The translations under genes and the position numbers were made by a program. Shown here in pieces: positions 5,408-5,562 of a stretch of 5,562 bases of DNA (the stretch's first letter is position 1; the number at the start of each line of letters is the position of its first letter). The notes under the pieces were generated by a model. It saw only the letters and a list, made by a program, of their open reading frames with translations, ran no database searches and had not been told where the DNA came from. This DNA comes from Bacteroidota bacterium (GTDB taxonomy: Bacteria > Bacteroidota > Bacteroidia > Bacteroidales > CG2-30-32-10): NCBI GenBank assembly GCA_013334735.1, contig JAAXXA010000221.1:1-5562 (forward strand), written 5' to 3'.

Positions 5408-5467
5408 CTTACCTCTATTTTAAATTCAGTACTTTTGCGTAACATCAGTTAATTAAGAATATTTTGA

Positions 5468-5562
5468 TTAAATTTTATATTTATTTTTCATAATATCTTT
5501 TTTAAAATTCTTAACCATTTTCCCAAATTCTTTGTCTTTTTTTCTTTTCTCTACAACAGTCG
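5468..5562 (-). CDS. C-terminal 30 residues of an unidentified protein (5' end outside the window); possibly an RsgA-like GTPase tail
   Basis: On the minus strand a frame is open from the window edge to a TAA (complement of 5468-5470). The tail reads TVVEKRKKDKEFGKMV, then NFKKDIMKNKYKI: very basic, helical and without hydrophobic segments, so a cytoplasmic and probably nucleic-acid- or ribosome-associated protein. An E-[KR]-R-x-x-D tail with spaced lysines recalls the C-terminal helix of some ribosome-biogenesis GTPases (RsgA), but 30 residues are too few to decide, and a chance open frame remains possible. The stop lies 13 bp before the MITE-like element, and the alpha/beta hydrolase gene follows on the same strand. 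Confidence 0.45.
   Translation of the reverse strand, partial: TVVEKRKKDKEFGKMVKNFKKDIMKNKYKI

Larger units (their letters stand above)
5212..5454. mobile_element. MITE-like element with perfect 21-bp terminal inverted repeats
   Basis: The ends at 5212-5232 and 5434-5454 are perfect 21-bp inverted complements. Each contains CTGATGTTACGCAAA reading inward from a TTAA. If TTAA (5214-5217 and 5449-5452) is a duplicated target, the element proper is 5218-5448 (231 bp) with 15-bp ends. If not, the TTAA belongs to the inverted repeat; the palindromic flank leaves this open. The interior has no plausible gene, so this is either a non-autonomous derivative of a DNA transposon or an internally deleted IS. 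Its parent family cannot be assigned by eye. It sits between two same-strand minus genes, 13 bp past the stop of one and 52 bp before the start of the next, so it may separate or link their transcription. Confidence 0.78.

Overview
The window is AT-rich DNA that looks like a chromosome segment of a member of the Bacteroidota, probably a Bacteroidales-like or Flavobacteriia-like lineage. The basis is: promoter boxes of the TAnnTTTG type, A-rich leaders without clear Shine-Dalgarno sequences, a secreted protein whose signal peptide ends in FAQ, degenerate 7-mer and 8-mer tandem arrays between genes, and a TCCGCC-AW-GGCGGA palindrome of a kind common between genes in that phylum. No species can be named from the sequence.

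Layout, left to right. (1) 1-150 is the 3' end of a plus-strand folate cyclodeaminase/cyclohydrolase-family gene. (2) 236-856 (+) encodes a DUF975 membrane protein, with a degenerate 8-mer array before it and a 7-mer array starting one base after its stop. (3) 959-1708 (-) encodes an exported M14 carboxypeptidase resembling MpaA-type murein peptide amidases. (4) 1709-2039 is a gene-free divergent spacer. It holds two outward TAnnTTTG boxes, a 165-bp nested palindromic element bounded by an 8-bp direct repeat, and a REP-like palindrome between two 11-bp direct repeats. (5) 2040-3011 (+) encodes an internally duplicated nucleoside-recognition (Gate) domain membrane protein. (6) A two-gene minus-strand operon follows: a cytoplasmic alpha/beta hydrolase (5159 to 4284) and, 16 bp later, a secreted transglutaminase-like protein (4267 to 3089). 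(7) 5212-5454 is a MITE-like element with perfect 21-bp terminal inverted repeats and no coding capacity. (8) 5468-5562 is the 3' end of another minus-strand gene, possibly an RsgA-like GTPase tail.

The genes do not form one obvious pathway. The M14 peptidase, the transglutaminase-like protein and two membrane proteins suggest envelope housekeeping, and the cyclodeaminase belongs to histidine/one-carbon metabolism. I see no defence system, CRISPR array, tRNA, rRNA or intact transposase gene. The most notable content is the noncoding repeats: two different candidate non-autonomous mobile elements, a 14-bp palindrome present twice (once inside one of those elements), and two unrelated short tandem arrays around the DUF975 gene.
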